A program made the position numbers and the translations under genes. A stretch of 64,000 nucleotides of DNA from Oikopleura dioica. Lineage: Eukaryota > Chordata > Appendicularia > Copelata > Oikopleuridae. Shown here in pieces: positions 22,586-35,400 of the stretch. The stretch is from positions 14,368,157 to 14,432,156 of the forward strand of contig OU015566.1 in assembly GCA_907165135.1 (NCBI GenBank), in the 5' to 3' direction. The notes under the pieces were generated by a model. That model searched no databases. It had not been told where the DNA came from and saw only the letters and a program-made list of their open reading frames with translations. Each line of letters starts with the position of its first letter. Positions within the stretch are counted from its first letter, which is position 1.

Positions 22586-22980
22586 ATGCAGCGTCCTCGA
22601 GATATCCGCCACTTTAACCGCCGTCCAGGTAAGCGGCTCTCAGAAAGCACAAGTCTGATTAGCGCCTAAAGGACTAAAAGCCCGAAATTATCAAAAAACG
22701 CAAATATTCGCAAACAGCCGCTTCAACTTGCAATTATTCGCAGTGTTACTTGAATTCGCCGAATTACGGAGAATTTCAACGTGCTCTGATGATGCGTATC
22801 AGTTCTTACACGCCGTTACGGAAAATTCGAGTCAGAAATATTGAAGTACCGGAAAAAGGGAAATCCGGACATAATTTTGAACACGAACAAGTTAATTTAA
22901 GATTATCTGAACATTTCAATGCAGAAGGCGCCCGTTTTAACGAAGAAATCTTTAGTAAGATTATTGAATTTGGCGACTAG
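22586..22980 (+). CDS. Hypothetical protein, 101 aa, two exons
   Basis: Exon 1 is 22586-22628 (MQRPRDIRHFNRRP) and exon 2 is 22718-22980 (stop 22978-22980), joined in phase 1 by an 89-base GT-AG intron. The protein is basic at the N-terminus. It has two Cys early in exon 2, a middle basic segment (TPLRKIRVRNIEV) and an acidic-amphipathic end (LRLSEHFNAEGARFNEEIF). No signal peptide or membrane helix. Family not recognised. The clean join and balanced composition support a real gene. Confidence 0.5.
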
Positions 22981-23639
22981 AATCAATGTTTTTCGCCGTG
23001 AGAATGTCTTAGCTAACAAAATCAGTGTAAATGTTTGAACGAAAGTATTTAGCATTAGAGTACTCGTGAGAGCAGTGTGTTGCGGCCAACACCACTAAAA
23101 TGGAACGAGACAAGAGGACAAAGTGCTAACGCAATTTCGAACACGTACACTCTTATTTCGCCAGCACAAGAAAAGTGACGTCGCGCGAAAATCACTCTTC
23201 GCGGAAATTTCTAATACTCCAGAAATTTACAAGTCAAAGAAAAAAAATGAGCAAAGAAAGACCTTCCTTTTGAACTCGGCCTTCTGATTGGTCGAAGGCG
23301 GACAAAAGCGCCATCTTCTGGAATCTTTCTCATAAAAAGACACTTCTTCATGAATTTGACTCAAAACGACTGTAATTGCTCGAAGATGGGAAAAAAATTT
23401 GGATTTCCGCGATAAACGTTCTTTTTAAAATGCCGATCAAAGTTTCACGAAATTCCAAAATCGCCGCTATCTTCCCCCTTTCGTCCAGGTTCCATTTCCT
23501 TTATCAAAAGAAACGATTCGTTCCCGTGAAAGCTGTTTTTTCTTCTGGTCAGGGCGGTGGCTTGACCACACGGTTCGATTCGGGGGGATTTCTGTTTTCC
23601 CTTGAGTTTTCGCGTTACGAACGAATTATTTTCAGATGC
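22981..23639. other. Intergenic with repeat fragment
   Basis: Holds a half-copy of the CCAAT repeat (ATTGGTCGAAGG then GCGCCATCTTCTGG, 23283-23320). No gene seen. Confidence 0.4.
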
Positions 23640-23840
23640 GGTCAGATTCAAATCTCTAGCCAGCGGATTCGTTTCTCATCCCCGATCAAAAAACTCAGTA
23701 GAGATTTCGACAAATTTTTCTCAGAAATTTTCAGCCAATCAGAAGCCTGGATTCATAAAACCGGCGAATCAGCAGCCGAGTAGCCGCCCACGCAAAATTT
23801 GTCAAAATTTTTTGTCGGTTTCTGACGCCACCCCGATTTT
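23640..23840. repeat. CCAAT-box repeat unit
   Basis: Contains CAGCCAATCAGAAGCCTGG and a GCGAATCAGCAGCCGAG block, followed by a CGCCCACGCAAAAT and TTTTTTGTCGGTT segment. The same unit occurs twice in opposite orientation at about 30675-30890. Open frames across it translate the same words (SQSEAW, SAAE) and are repeat-encoded. Confidence 0.65.
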
Positions 23841-23883
23841 CCAGCAGACTTTGAATTTGTCTCTAGAATAGATAGATACAGTA

Positions 23884-24106
23884 CAGTCAGGTCTTGCAAT
23901 TGCGCGAACTGCGATTGCGCGGTTTTTGGCGAAAATCCCGAAAATTTTTGCATTTTCCTAAAATCCTTTTTTTGATTGTAAAAAGAAAAGAGGCGAAAAA
24001 AGTCAATAAAATTGTCCCATTTTCAAAAAAAATTGACGGCTTGCAATTACGTGGTTTTTGGCGAAAATCCCGAAAAATAAAACCGCGCATTTGCAAGACC
24101 TGACTG
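23884..24106. mobile_element. Tc1/mariner-type MITE
   Basis: A 223-base element bounded by perfect terminal inverted repeats CAGTCAGGTCTTGCAA and flanked on both sides by TA, the mariner target duplication. Internal near-repeats (GGTTTTTGGCGAAAATCCCG) occur twice in direct orientation. No transposase, so non-autonomous. Confidence 0.8.
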
Positions 24107-24593
24107 TAATCCTCTTCTATTTCGATAAAAGCTCCGCGGAAAAAGTTATCAGTTCACGGTAAATTACAAAAAAGTCTCGCCACGTGGTATAATAAATGAT
24201 CAGCTAGGCACCTGTCCGCGGGACTAAGAGATTATAGGACAATCTGTCGATTGATCCGCCCTGGCTCATCCGCCAAATCGAGAGATTAGTTGTGAACATT
24301 TAGAAAGAGCATCCCCCTAAGCTTTTGTTTGAACATCGCTTTTTGCAAAACTCCGTTTTTTTAGAAACTCTCACACTTAGAGGTCGAAAAAGACGGTGCT
24401 TAGAAAACGAAAATTCTAATTGATAGCTTCTGAGGCTCATCAAATTAGCTGTTGCCAACCACAGTTGTTGAGACTTGAGAGCTTTTACTAGGATTTGAAA
24501 AGTGCCATTACAAACTCGTTAGAGGAGGAAAACAACTACTCGGTGATTTTTTCTTGCCACCGCAGAAAAGGTTCATTTCTCTCGTTTTTCTCC

Positions 24594-24775
24594 TGGAAAG
24601 GAATCCAGGCTTCTGATTGGCCGGTTTTCTGAATCCAAGCTTTTGATTCGCCGGCTTTATGATTCCTAGCTTCTGATTGGCTGGCTTTATGAATTCTTGC
24701 TTCTGATTGGCTTGGTTTATGAACTCAGGCTTCTGATTGGCTGAAACAAAAATAAAAGCGCCATCTTTCGACCAA
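24594..24775. repeat. Tandem array of five ATTGG/CCAAT boxes
   Basis: Five direct units of about 31 bases, each with a variant of GGCTTCTGATTGGC, ending in AAAAGCGCCATCTTTCG. The motif is a reverse CCAAT box. It is an expanded end of the element family seen at 20855 and 28258. Confidence 0.75.
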
Positions 24776-26560
24776 TTCTTTTGAAATGATGGTTAAACCA
24801 AGCAAGTTACCCGTAATCGCGATAAAATTCTCGGAAGCATCGCCTCCCTAATTGCGCCCTTCGATGATTTTCTTCGGATATACATAAATCTACTCCGCTC
24901 TCAAAAATTAGCGCCCTTATCGCTTATCGCTTACTTCGCTGCTTTTTAGAAACAAGCACTTTAGCGAGCGAAAACGCCGGAAAAAACGCTGCCGATCTAC
25001 GTCTCCGACTCGGCGTAGATGATCTTTCCGAGAGTAAACCTTCCGAATCCGTTTTGTGAGCGGTAATTCACGAGAATTAAGAAATTGAAATTGGCGGAAA
25101 TTATTTTGTTATGGCATCGAATTCAATTGATGTATTCTTCTTATTCAATATTTGCTCGAAAAAAGAGAGTTTTCTTTTTGGAAAATTTGAAAATTTTTCT
25201 AATAAATCTTCATGTCTTCTTTGAACCGCGCGGTTATTCATGAAAGCTCATTCTTCGACCAATTGGCAATCATTTTCAATTGTCCTTCTTGTTCTTCATA
25301 ACGAAGCAAGTGGACTTGAAAATGGAACGTACTCGGTGAAGAATGAGCAATTCTGCTTTTCTGGGAAACGGCACGGAGACACTTACGTTTCCCTTTTACG
25401 CAATAACGCGCTCGCATAATTCATAATCATGAGTATCCGCCACGTTAGCAAGCCTTGAAGGGCGCAAAGCAGTGGCCCTTTTCTTTTTCTAAACAATTTT
25501 TGACACTTTCAATGACAAAAATGAGCACTTTTTGAACACTTCTTTTTTCGAAAAAATGACAATTTTGCCGGAAGAGGGCGCTTTTTTACCAGTTTTTGAC
25601 CTATCAGAAAGCATTATTCAATTAAACATTTGTGCATGTTTTCTGGTTGAACTTTTTGCCAAAAATCTGGATCAAAAATAAAAACGAGGTCGAAGATAGA
25701 AGATTCTAAAAAACCTAACAGGGTCAAACGAAATCTTCTTTAGTTCGGTTCGAAGTAATCTAAAAGCGTTTTCGGAGAAAGTGAGTAAATTAGTGTTTTT
25801 TGGTTTCCGTTGGAGACCTTGCGCGATTTTCGCGGGCAGCAGGGTCCAGATGCCGCCGATCACGTGTTTCTACTTTCTAATCGCTTGCGTCTTCGCGTTC
25901 ACACGTTCTATCCGTCTACTAGACATTTTAACGTTTTCGTCAATGTCAATTCTTTGATTAATCGACGTGTCAGCAAATAAAGCAGCTTGATTATTTGAAA
26001 TTTCTGTCTGTAAAAAAATTCAATTTCTGTCTCTTAGAAAGCGCATCAAATTTCAAAATTCCAGCTGCAAGAAATGATCAAAATTTCAGCTGATGAATTT
26101 CGCGAGCAAGAGCCCGCATAACTCTGATATAAACTGCTTTTTATCTTCCTCGCTTGTGAATGTAACATCGTTTCCAATCGTTTCCAAATAGTTATCAATT
26201 CTGTTCTCCGAAAGCGGCGAGTTCTAACGGCGCGTTTATCAGAATATGCATCGACAGTACCAAAATGTTCGCTCGATAAGGCGCGAAGAAACTAGCCGCC
26301 CGCCGGATGAGAAATTGACGGCGACAAGGTTCTAAATACGCGTGCACTTGTTTTTAAGAAGCAAGAAACTCTTCATCATTTTTTAAGTTAAAAATCATCC
26401 AAAAATTAATTTCTTTTTCTTTTTTTCGGCCTAAGAGCAATTTTCCTGGTATTTATGATTAACACCATTCCTTAGTAAAAAACAGAAATCGGTTCACTTT
26501 ATAAATCAGTTTTCTGAATGACTTTTCTGTTTCACTGTTTATTTTGCGGGGTCTTTAAAG
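24776..26560. other. Intergenic, gene-poor
   Basis: A half-copy of the ATGGCGC repeat (GCCGGAAGAGGGCGCTTTT, about 25568) is the only structure noted. No supportable gene. Confidence 0.4.
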
Positions 26561-26689
26561 ATGTTGTCTCCCAAAATGCGCGAGTTGAACCGTTCCAGGC
26601 AATTTGTACCATTTGGTGATGTGAAAACACGACCTGATGTGTCCGAAAACAACGCAAAAAAAAGATGCCTTGGGAAGAAAAATTTATAA
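26561..26689 (+). CDS. Possible small basic protein, 42 aa
   Basis: ATG at 26561 opens a 42-codon polar, basic frame (MLSPKMRELNRSRQFVPFGD). Composition is protein-like and it could be a short gene or a first exon. No family recognised. Confidence 0.25.
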   Translation: MLSPKMRELNRSRQFVPFGDVKTRPDVSENNAKKRCLGKKNL

Positions 26690-28257
26690 AGCAATTAGTT
26701 TTTAATTAACGATTTTTTATTCAATTTTTCGGAAAATTATCGATGCTGCCTCGACTTTCAATCAGTTTTTGCAAAATTTTAGTAAGTTTTTTTTCTTATG
26801 TCAAATTTAACGATGTGATACCCTTATTTTTTATCGCCAAAAAGGAGTAAATCTAACTGAGTGCGAGTAAATCCGGTTAAAATTGCGAAATGAGCGCGTT
26901 TTGTTTTGGTATTTAGGCTTGTCTAATTCGTTATCTTGCGAGTATCAGGTGAGCTCGTGACGAGAACCCAGCCGTTGTCGCACCTTCGATAACGGCTCAG
27001 AGGAGGAACACAAAACACAAAGCGCCTTATCGACCCTAAAGGGGACGTGGCCGCTGAATACCAAATCCGAGCTTGACACTTTATCGAAGTAAAGAAAACA
27101 AGATAAATCTTATATTTCGAAAGAGTAATTATATGATATAATTTATATCCAAATATTTTTTGATATTTATTTTGCTAAGAATTTTTTGATAAAATTCTTG
27201 GAGTTGTCTTTTTCGGAAGTTTTCTGGATGACGCAAGTTTATTAGGCGCACGTCAGATCGCGCAAACGCTTCTTGCTGGAGCTCTCTCTCTTCGGTCAGC
27301 TCATTCTAGCGCTCCGTACAAGTGTACTTTTTTACGCAAGAGACGCGTCGTAGCCCGCGCGTTCGATCATGATCGACGATCTTTTTAGTCGCCGCCTCGA
27401 TTTTTCATCGCATAACTTTGAGACATTCCAGCCAGCTTTCAATTCACACAAGAAATTTTTGATGCATCACCGAAATTCATCAATAAACTTGCATTTACCC
27501 TCGCCAAAATTTAAGGGTATCATAACGAAAAAAAATCTGAGCTCAGTGACCTGTCTCAAAACCTGAGTCAGGCCCCTGAGTTACCGGAAAAGCCGCATCG
27601 GAATCCTGACTCAGGTTTCTACATAGGTTTTTGAGCTAAGAAAACAAATTTGAGTTTTGAAAAAACCATAGAAAGTCAAAAAAAGACGTGTTAGTGCCCA
27701 TTTTTCTCCAAAAAACAAGCGCAAAGAACAGATAACTCGACTCGTTGTAAAGATAAGATATTGTTCCAACCCCTTTTCAACCCTCATTTGTTTGAGGATC
27801 AATAATCGGACTCTAGGGGCGTTTAATCGATCTTGGTCATTATTATAGCTTCAAATTCTGAAGATCAAAACTTCTTTATTTGAAAAAATGGGCCAAAATA
27901 ATCATCTTCAGAATCGCTCTAAAAACTCGTGACGGAACTCAAAGCTGTTTCTAACACGATAGTTCATCCTCTGGTTTCTTTGGTTGATCCGCTGGTGATC
28001 CTGCATTGAGCCCTTAGCACTATCATTTCTTTTCGCGAAATGAAGTCATCATTTCCCTTTTCACGGAAGCTTCGGTCGGCCGACACGTGATCATTTTCCC
28101 ACAAAAAAGAAAGCGCGTCTTTTAGAAACTAGTTAACGGATCAGAACAGAACGCAAGAATCGCGCGGATTCGCGTTTAGTGGTCGACTCAAGACAGTTAA
28201 TTTTTCGAGCAATTAACACTTTTTTTTCTAGAATCGCTTAGTCGATAATTTTAATAT
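26690..28257. other. Intergenic, gene-poor
   Basis: No supportable gene. A degenerate AAGGGTATCA motif lies near 27512 and a pair of CCTGACTCAGGTTT-like copies at about 27560 and 27606. Confidence 0.35.
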
Positions 28258-28434
28258 TCCGCCAGAGGATGGTGCTATTGCGAGATTTCAGCCAATCAGA
28301 AAGCTATATTTTACAGTCGAAATCTATTGGACGTTCTTATTTGACGAAAGCAATCAAAATTCCGACTCTTTTATTTTAATATAAAAAATGATTCTGATTG
28401 GTCGAAATATTTGAAATAGCGCCATATATCGACA
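28258..28434. mobile_element. MITE-like element, relative of 20855-21056
   Basis: About 177 bases with ends GCCAGAGGATGGTGCTATT and AATAGCGCCATATATCGAC in inverted orientation, each followed inward by a CCAAT box (AGCCAATCAGAAAG, CTGATTGGTCG). No coding capacity. Confidence 0.6.
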
Positions 28435-29710
28435 AAATAATAGAAAAAAGGAAAATTATAAAATAATAATTTTTTAACATTTATGAGTCAGAAATCTCGC
28501 TCCTTTTTTCGCGAGTAATTGAGTCGCCAGGTACTTGGTCCGACAAAAAAGAGGTTCACGGAGTCGGTAATTAGCGTCGTAATATTTTGGTTTTTGATCC
28601 CTTCGGCGAATAATTACTTCCGAGCGAATGCATAAGTTTGCGCTCGTGTAAGATTTCACAAGGGTTCATCCCGCGGGTCAGCCAAAACCGAAAAGCGCCG
28701 CGATTTTAGAACGCATCTTTTGAGGTGTTCAAGATGCGCTCACGGGTTAATCTTGCTCGTACTAAGGTTAATTGGGATCTATCTAGGTAAAAATGTAGAG
28801 CGATTAATATAAGATGATGCGGTATTGAGATTTATTTTTTACTCTCGATTCAGAAAGCCGATGAACTTTAAAACAATCGCCACCAAAAGCTGTCCTCAAA
28901 ACGTCGATCTATTTGAACCGTTCCCTAATTCTGCGGCGGAAAAGCAGGTGTGCCCAGCGCCCAGAACTGGGACATATTCAAGTGCAGAGAGGACATTTAG
29001 CGGGGAGAAGAGAGAGCGAAAAAACGTGCCTTGTTTGATTTCGCGACGGGTTTTGATTTTGATACTGCCCAGATTGCGTCCGCTCCAGGTCGGCCGAACG
29101 CTTCATCTTTTGACAAGCCAAGTCTCGCTAAAGAAAATCCGTAAGATCGCCTTTCCGCGAAATCATGAGCAGAAAAAGGGCGGCAATAGCATTAGTTGAA
29201 AAAGTAATTGTTACATTTTTTGAAACACGGAAAATTGTTTTGAGAATAAATCTTATACAACTCGCGCCTTTTTTGATCGCTTAAATTGGCTGAAATTATG
29301 ATTTATAATTGGAACATAAATATGGACATAACTCCGGACAAGTTTTCTTAAAGACCAATCAAAAGAAAATTACAGCGCTTCGTTGAACAGTGAGTGTAAC
29401 AAGCATCAGAGACGACCTTGGGTCGACCTGTGCTCCGGAAATAGTGACGGCGCGTCAGCTCTGTTTTTCGTTGACTTCGACGTGTTGCTAAATCCGTGAC
29501 CCCTTAGCTCACAATACTCAATACAAAATAACTAACAAACCAAGCTAACGAAAGCACACAATTGACGTAATCGAACCCGCGAAGCCACGTGGACGCGTTT
29601 AAAAAATTTGGGACCTCAGCTGGGATTCATAACTATCTCGCCATGATTAATCCTAAAATAATAAATTTGCTCCCAGCTCAAAAATTGATGCTCTTTTTTC
29701 TGCGTCTCAA
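28435..29710. other. Intergenic, gene-poor
   Basis: No supportable gene. The 124-codon frame at 28825-29199 has no start context, domain or splice partner. Confidence 0.35.
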
Positions 29711-29886
29711 TTTGTCTCAAAAAAGTAGCCAACGAAAGCCGCGAAGCGGCTTTTGAAAACGAAGCCGCGTAGCGGCTTTGCCAAGAGATATTTATTCTAA
29801 ATATTTATTTCTCGGCGAAGCCGCTATGTGGCTTCGTTTTCAAAAGCCGCTTCGCGGCTTTCGTTGGCTACTTTTTTGAGACAAAA
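29711..29886. mobile_element. Near-perfect hairpin element
   Basis: A 176-base inverted repeat with arms of about 80 bases around a short AT loop. It starts TTTGTCTCAAAAAAGTAGCC and ends with the reverse complement. Arms contain repeated AAGCCGCGAAGCGGC palindromes. No open frame. A foldback MITE is the most likely reading. Confidence 0.8.
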
Positions 29887-30660
29887 AAAAATAAATTTTC
29901 TGTTTTTTTTTTATTAAAAAATTGCTGAGTCATGTTTTAAAATTTTAAAAGCAATTTAGTTGAACATTTCTTTTGAACCTTTTTGACACGAAAAACGCTT
30001 TTTGTGTTCATGAATACGTAGTTTTAAAAATGAGTTGTAAGAACTTTTTTCCAATAAACGCTACTTTGTTCTATGCGCTTTTAGAAAACCCCCGCTGTTG
30101 GGAAAAAAACGAAGGCACTTGTGAAAGTCACAGGCGCTGTAGCGTTGCCTCACATTGATTTGAAAAACATGAATTCGGAAAGGATAAGTGAACGCTGGGC
30201 GCGTTTATTTTGGCACACTGAAATCAGTGAATTCAAGAGGATTAGGTGACGCCGTTTATCGCCTTTTGCCAACCGTTTTCGAATCGAAATTACGCGGTTT
30301 TTATGATGACACTTGCGTATTTTCGCCTGTTCAATTAGTTTAAAGCAATTACACATAATGACCCACGTTTGTTTGAGAATAAATGCCGACCAGTTTCCCC
30401 AACATCAATTTTTTTTTTATATTTTCGCCGAGAACTATCAACTTCATTCGATTTATATGAAACGTGCTGATCACATAACGACTTTCCAAGCTCCACGGTT
30501 CTCATCACTCAATCCCGACTCCAACCCCGTTATTTCACGCGGAAGATTTTGTTTACTAACCTTACGTGAAATTTTACACTTTCTCAGGGCAATGGTACTT
30601 GAGTCGAAAAGTTCAAAGGAAATTTAGACCATCAAACTTGCATTTTACTTTTTATGAAAT
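29887..30660. other. Intergenic, possible short open frame
   Basis: The frame 30313-30627 has moderately protein-like composition after its internal ATG at 30358 but no domain. It is not called. Confidence 0.3.
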
Positions 30661-30669
30661 CTGCAGAGC

Positions 30670-30890
30670 TTTCTTGCATGGGCGGCTACTCGGTTGCTGA
30701 TTGGCCGGTTAGCCGAATCCAGGCTTCTGATTGGCTGAAAATTGGGGTGGCGTCTCGAACCGACAAAAAATTTCGAAAAATTTTGCGTGGGCGGCGACTC
30801 GGCTGCTGATTGATCGGTTTGCAGAATCCAGGCTTCTGATTGGTTGAAAATGTCCACGTAAAATTTTTCGAAATTTTTTGTCGGTTCCAG
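30670..30890. repeat. Two tandem CCAAT-box repeat units
   Basis: Two direct copies of the unit seen at 23640-23840 (opposite strand). Each has CAGGCTTCTGATTGG and a CTGCTGATTG-GGCGGC block followed by the TTTTTTGTCGGTT segment. Confidence 0.7.
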
Positions 30891-32285
30891 ACATTTCCCC
30901 TGATTTTCTCCTTCAAGAAAGCAATTTCCCTGTAAAACTGCGGTCCGAAGCAGGCGGCCGGGGGATGGATTGAATTGACCGGACCTTGGCCCTTTTGAAT
31001 TATCAACTGGTGACTTTCTAAAGGCAGCGCTCCCCTGGTTCTTCAGTGGCTGAGTCGTTTCCCGTGCTCCAGGATCGGAAACTGGCACTTTGATGAAACG
31101 TCAGCGGCTCTTACTAAAAATAGAATTCACTTCCTTCCCTCTTTGTTCTCCTCCTCGCCAATTCGTAACACCGATAATCCTCTCAGACAAAATGGAACTA
31201 AAGAAGTACGATGATTGAGGGTCGCCCCCGACATCTTTAAAAGAGCCCGTTTCGTAAAATTTTCGCGAATTGAGCCGACTGGCGTGGAAGTTTGATGACT
31301 TTCGCTGCGGTCGATGTTCTGTTTACGGAGGCTACAAAGTGAAGATCGTCATTATTGCGCGAAAAACCGCAGAAAATGATATCGAATACAAATTATAATA
31401 GTTTGCTTGTTCACTCTTGACTTTACTCCGAACAAAGCGACGTAGCCCAAAAGATGAACAAGGGAACACTTGCAGCAAATCAAGGATGAACAAGGGCAGC
31501 CCCTCTCTCATGATTCAAGAATCATGAAGAAAAGCTGATTTCAAACTTGTAAAATTCTTCTTTTAGAAAGCAGGGTTCAGAATCGCCCCTCTTTTTGCTT
31601 ATCAGAAATGGCCGTTATTCCGCGCTAGAAAACCGCTTGGAAAGCAAAACAGCGCAGCAGCTAATTAAAAGAGCATCCGTTGATTTATTGAACGAAGGGA
31701 TCAAATGCTCCAGATAACGGATAAGCCCTGGAAAAGAAAAGTGTTTTTTCAAGCGTTCTCCGCGAGCTGCTTCGAAAAACATCTCGTGGAAATGGAAAAA
31801 ATCCCAATTTGCGAAAAGAAAATCCAAGAAAATCGTTGTCGCGAACGTTTTTTTTTTCTAAAATTTTTATTTGAAAAATTTCAGATTTTTCACTTTCTTT
31901 CGCGGTCGATTCGTTCATGAATTTCTAATGGCGTCAACAAAGAAAAATAGATTACGTGAGAGCAGAAATTAATTCAAATATCGCGGCTCGCATCAAAATG
32001 CGCAAGTATTCGAATAAGAAAATTGCTCCGTCATTCTTGGCGGAGCAGCAAAATCATTTAGATGCATCATTTTCTTGCTTTCCATTTCCTGCTTCTCGAA
32101 AACCGCAGGAAAAACATTTGCCACTCGCTGAAAATGAGAATTTTGGAGTTTTATCGACCCGCTGCGGCCGCTTTTTTTCATCACGTATAGAATTATTCGC
32201 GCTTTATCGAAAACCAAAGCCACTTGTCTTTTTTTCCTCAAATTTAATGAACTGGCTTGTCAAAACTCCGCATTGTGCTTAGAAA
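30891..32285. other. Intergenic, gene-poor
   Basis: No supportable gene. The overlapping frames at 31615-31920 and 31956-32282 occur on both strands with no domains. Confidence 0.3.
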
Positions 32286-32480
32286 TATGTCTGGATGTCT
32301 CGAGATGTCCCTGAATGTCCATAAATATCTCCTTAAGTCCCCTCATGTCGTTGAAATCTAAAAATGTCACTTGATGTTCATAAATGTCTCTTGATGTCCG
32401 AGATGTCGCTGGACATTGGACATTTGGGATGTACCTCAATGTCGAAAAATGCCGGTAAATGTCCATGAATGTCCATTTTA
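32286..32480. repeat. Degenerate minisatellite of ATGTCC units
   Basis: About 15 spaced copies of ATGTC(C/T) in roughly 190 bases, at intervals near 12 bases (TGAATGTCCATAAATGTC-like). No coding sense. Confidence 0.7.
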
Positions 32481-35400
32481 GTGAGAGCTCCAATCTTAAC
32501 CGTCTCAGCAGTTTTTCAACCCATTTTTTCACTTTTTTCGACCATCTGTGCCTCGATGATAATTGCATAATTCCAGTTCTGCGAAAGTGCTTTCGGATCT
32601 CTTAGAGCGCCCGGCCCACTGGTTTACTCTTTTATCTTTGGCTCCAGTTGCGCATATCGGCGCTCCCTTCACTGGCGCCTATCTCTGGCTTGAACCTTCC
32701 GCCAAAACTGCCCATTGTCGGCCTTATCCAAAGGCTGGAATCCAACTGAGCCCAGAAAAAGCAGTCGAATTCGAGAACTCTTATCAACTTCGCCTGCAGT
32801 TTTATCTCCATCGCTTTCCGGATCTTCAAAGATCAGAAAAATCAACGAGAAGCAGTTTTTACGCAACACAAAGATCGTTTGTCTCCGAAAATTGTGTTTG
32901 ATTTTTCTAAAGCAGTTGTTGTCACTTTCTAAATTCTTTGTCAAAACGGCGAAAAAAGTGCAGATGGTGAACATCCTGAAGTGTGATGGAACGGCGTTCA
33001 TTTGTCTCATCTTCGCTATGCTGTAACCTGTCAAGAAAAGAAATTTCGAGGATTTTTCTCGCGGGCTCGAAACAAACAAGTACGTAAATAATTAAACGCA
33101 AGAATCATTCGCGAAATAGTTTTAAAATTGTGCCGAGAAAAGTGGCCGAAACTCACACGCAAAAATTGGTATAATGGCTTCTCTGACGCGGAGCTGCGTT
33201 TTTCTGAGACCCTTATTTGCGATAAGAAGAGATATTTTCTATTGCTGGTTGAATAAAATGAATGATTGTGGCATTGGTGGGGGAATAAGCGGCGGGATTG
33301 GAATGCACTTCCTGGGATATTTCAATTTGCTCTTGGAAGTTCTATTTTCATCAAAATAGAACTTGTGGAATTCCACCCAGAAATTTGGATTGATTCGGCC
33401 AGCGAGCGCGGCGACAAGGAGCAACATGTGGAATCTAATGAACTCGCATTCCTCCAATATTCCTAAAACCTCGTTCATTCAACCCGACATCCATTTCATG
33501 CATTTTTCCAATTTTTTATTGGAACCACTTTTTTTTCTGACAAATCAGCAAAAAGGAGGTTTTTCTTGGCGCTGAAGTTTTTAGATCAATTTCAAGCGTT
33601 TTTAGCTCGAAACATCTAAGTCCGATTTCATAACTTCTATTTATTTCGCCTCAACTTGATTTCCCATCACGATTTTGTTATTTTTACAAAGTGACGGCGC
33701 CGGCTTTTCGGAGCTGGATTAATTTTTCAGATTTTTTTTCGCATTTTGTTTTTGTTGGTTGCTCGATACTTCGAATGGCCTTTTTTGCTTGCACAATCTT
33801 ATACAAACAAATGGCTTTTTATTTTATTGAATGGATTTGGGGAGAAAGCCGCGGAGGATAAATTGTTTGGCGAAGATGTTTATCGAGCTTGGATAATTTT
33901 CCGATCACGTTGGATTTTTTAATGCTTAGTTCCATCATTGATGGACCATCAAGGATACCTTGATTTAGCCGGCGATATTTCAATTTTAGTTAGCAAAGAG
34001 ACACCCTTATTCAAAAAATTTTTCAAATCTTAAGGGTATCAACCCGAAATAGCTGTTTGAAAAATGTATTACTACCTGACGGAGGGGTCCCTAAGTTAGC
34101 ATAGTGACGCCCTTATTCGGCGAAGATTTCTGGGGCAATTATTGTTATCGAATCGGTGCACTAATGAAACTATAATTACCACCACGTTTTTCATAATTAC
34201 AAAAACTCGCAAAGCAAAGTCAAAAATCGTTGCTTTGCTTCCATATAATTAGATTTCCACACTCAAATGAGCCTATTTTTTATTTTCCCGAAAATAGTGC
34301 TGATAAGCAAAGATAACTCTTTCTCTAATGAAGAATCGTATATTTTGCTCAAAACCGAGTGATAATGGCAGCGTTAAATGCATTTTCATGATTTATTATT
34401 TGATGTCCAAGCGCGCTCTGTTTTTTGGTAAACCCGGCGAAAAAATTGAACGAATTCAATTATTGTCAATAGCCGCCCTTTTTTGTTGTGGAATGACAGA
34501 AATAACAAAGCAAGGTGACAACTTTTAATAGAGAAAAATGAGCTGATCTAATTGAATTTAATTCGTCTCTCTCTTGTTGCCACAGTATCAAGAATTACAG
34601 CGTTATCAGCAAAATATTATCAAGAAACATAGATTTTCATGATACAAGCATCAATTACATACAGTAATTCATTTTGACATTACTTATTTTTTACAGGCAA
34701 AGTCACGTGAATTCGATTTCTACTGTTATCTGAGACAATTAATTAAGGGGGTAGGCGTCAATAATCGACCTTTTTCTTCATATATTTCTTCATCAAATAA
34801 CATATTGGCACCCTTATTTTATTTCACAATAGAATGAAGTAAGGGTACCCCTTCAAACAGACGAGATAGACAGTACTTAGTACTTAGTAAATATTCGAAT
34901 CTTCTTTTCTTTTAACATCGCCGTCTATGACCACGCGGGTGAGTCTAATCCAATGATAGCTGCATTTATCCGCCGAATGAACGGTACCTTGTGGAGAAGA
35001 TTCAATCTTCAATAATTAAATTCTTGATCTCGACCATTTTATCGAAAATGTTACGAAAGGGAGAGGTATTTTATTTAAAGTCAGTGACAAGGGTTAGCGA
35101 TAAGAGCAGCCGCAAATCGACCGTGGAGAGTTCCAAGTAAAACATCAGAGTTTTTAAAAAAGTGAAAGACAGGTGCATCGGTCGGGAGAGACGTGTGTGG
35201 ACCCGTATCGCTTCTAGAGGCGGTTGGAGATAACTTTACTCGACGTAACAGTCCAATGAATAATCATTACGGTGGAAAATGAATAAGAACATAGGCAAAA
35301 GAGCTAATTATGACGGTACTTGATCTAACTTCTCGCATAAAATCGAGCCAATCAAAAAGCAGAATTTATTTTATCAGCCAATCAGAAACGCCTGCTTCGA

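Noticed and set aside
23376-24103. Overlapping frames with SQSEAW and FRDFRQKPRN words on both strands
   Set aside because: They read through the CCAAT repeat and the mariner MITE.
28825-29199. 124-codon plus frame
   Set aside because: No domain, no credible start, no splice partners. Gene-poor surroundings.
30645-31088. 147-codon minus frame with repeated QSEAWI and SAAE words
   Set aside because: Translation of two tandem non-coding repeat units.
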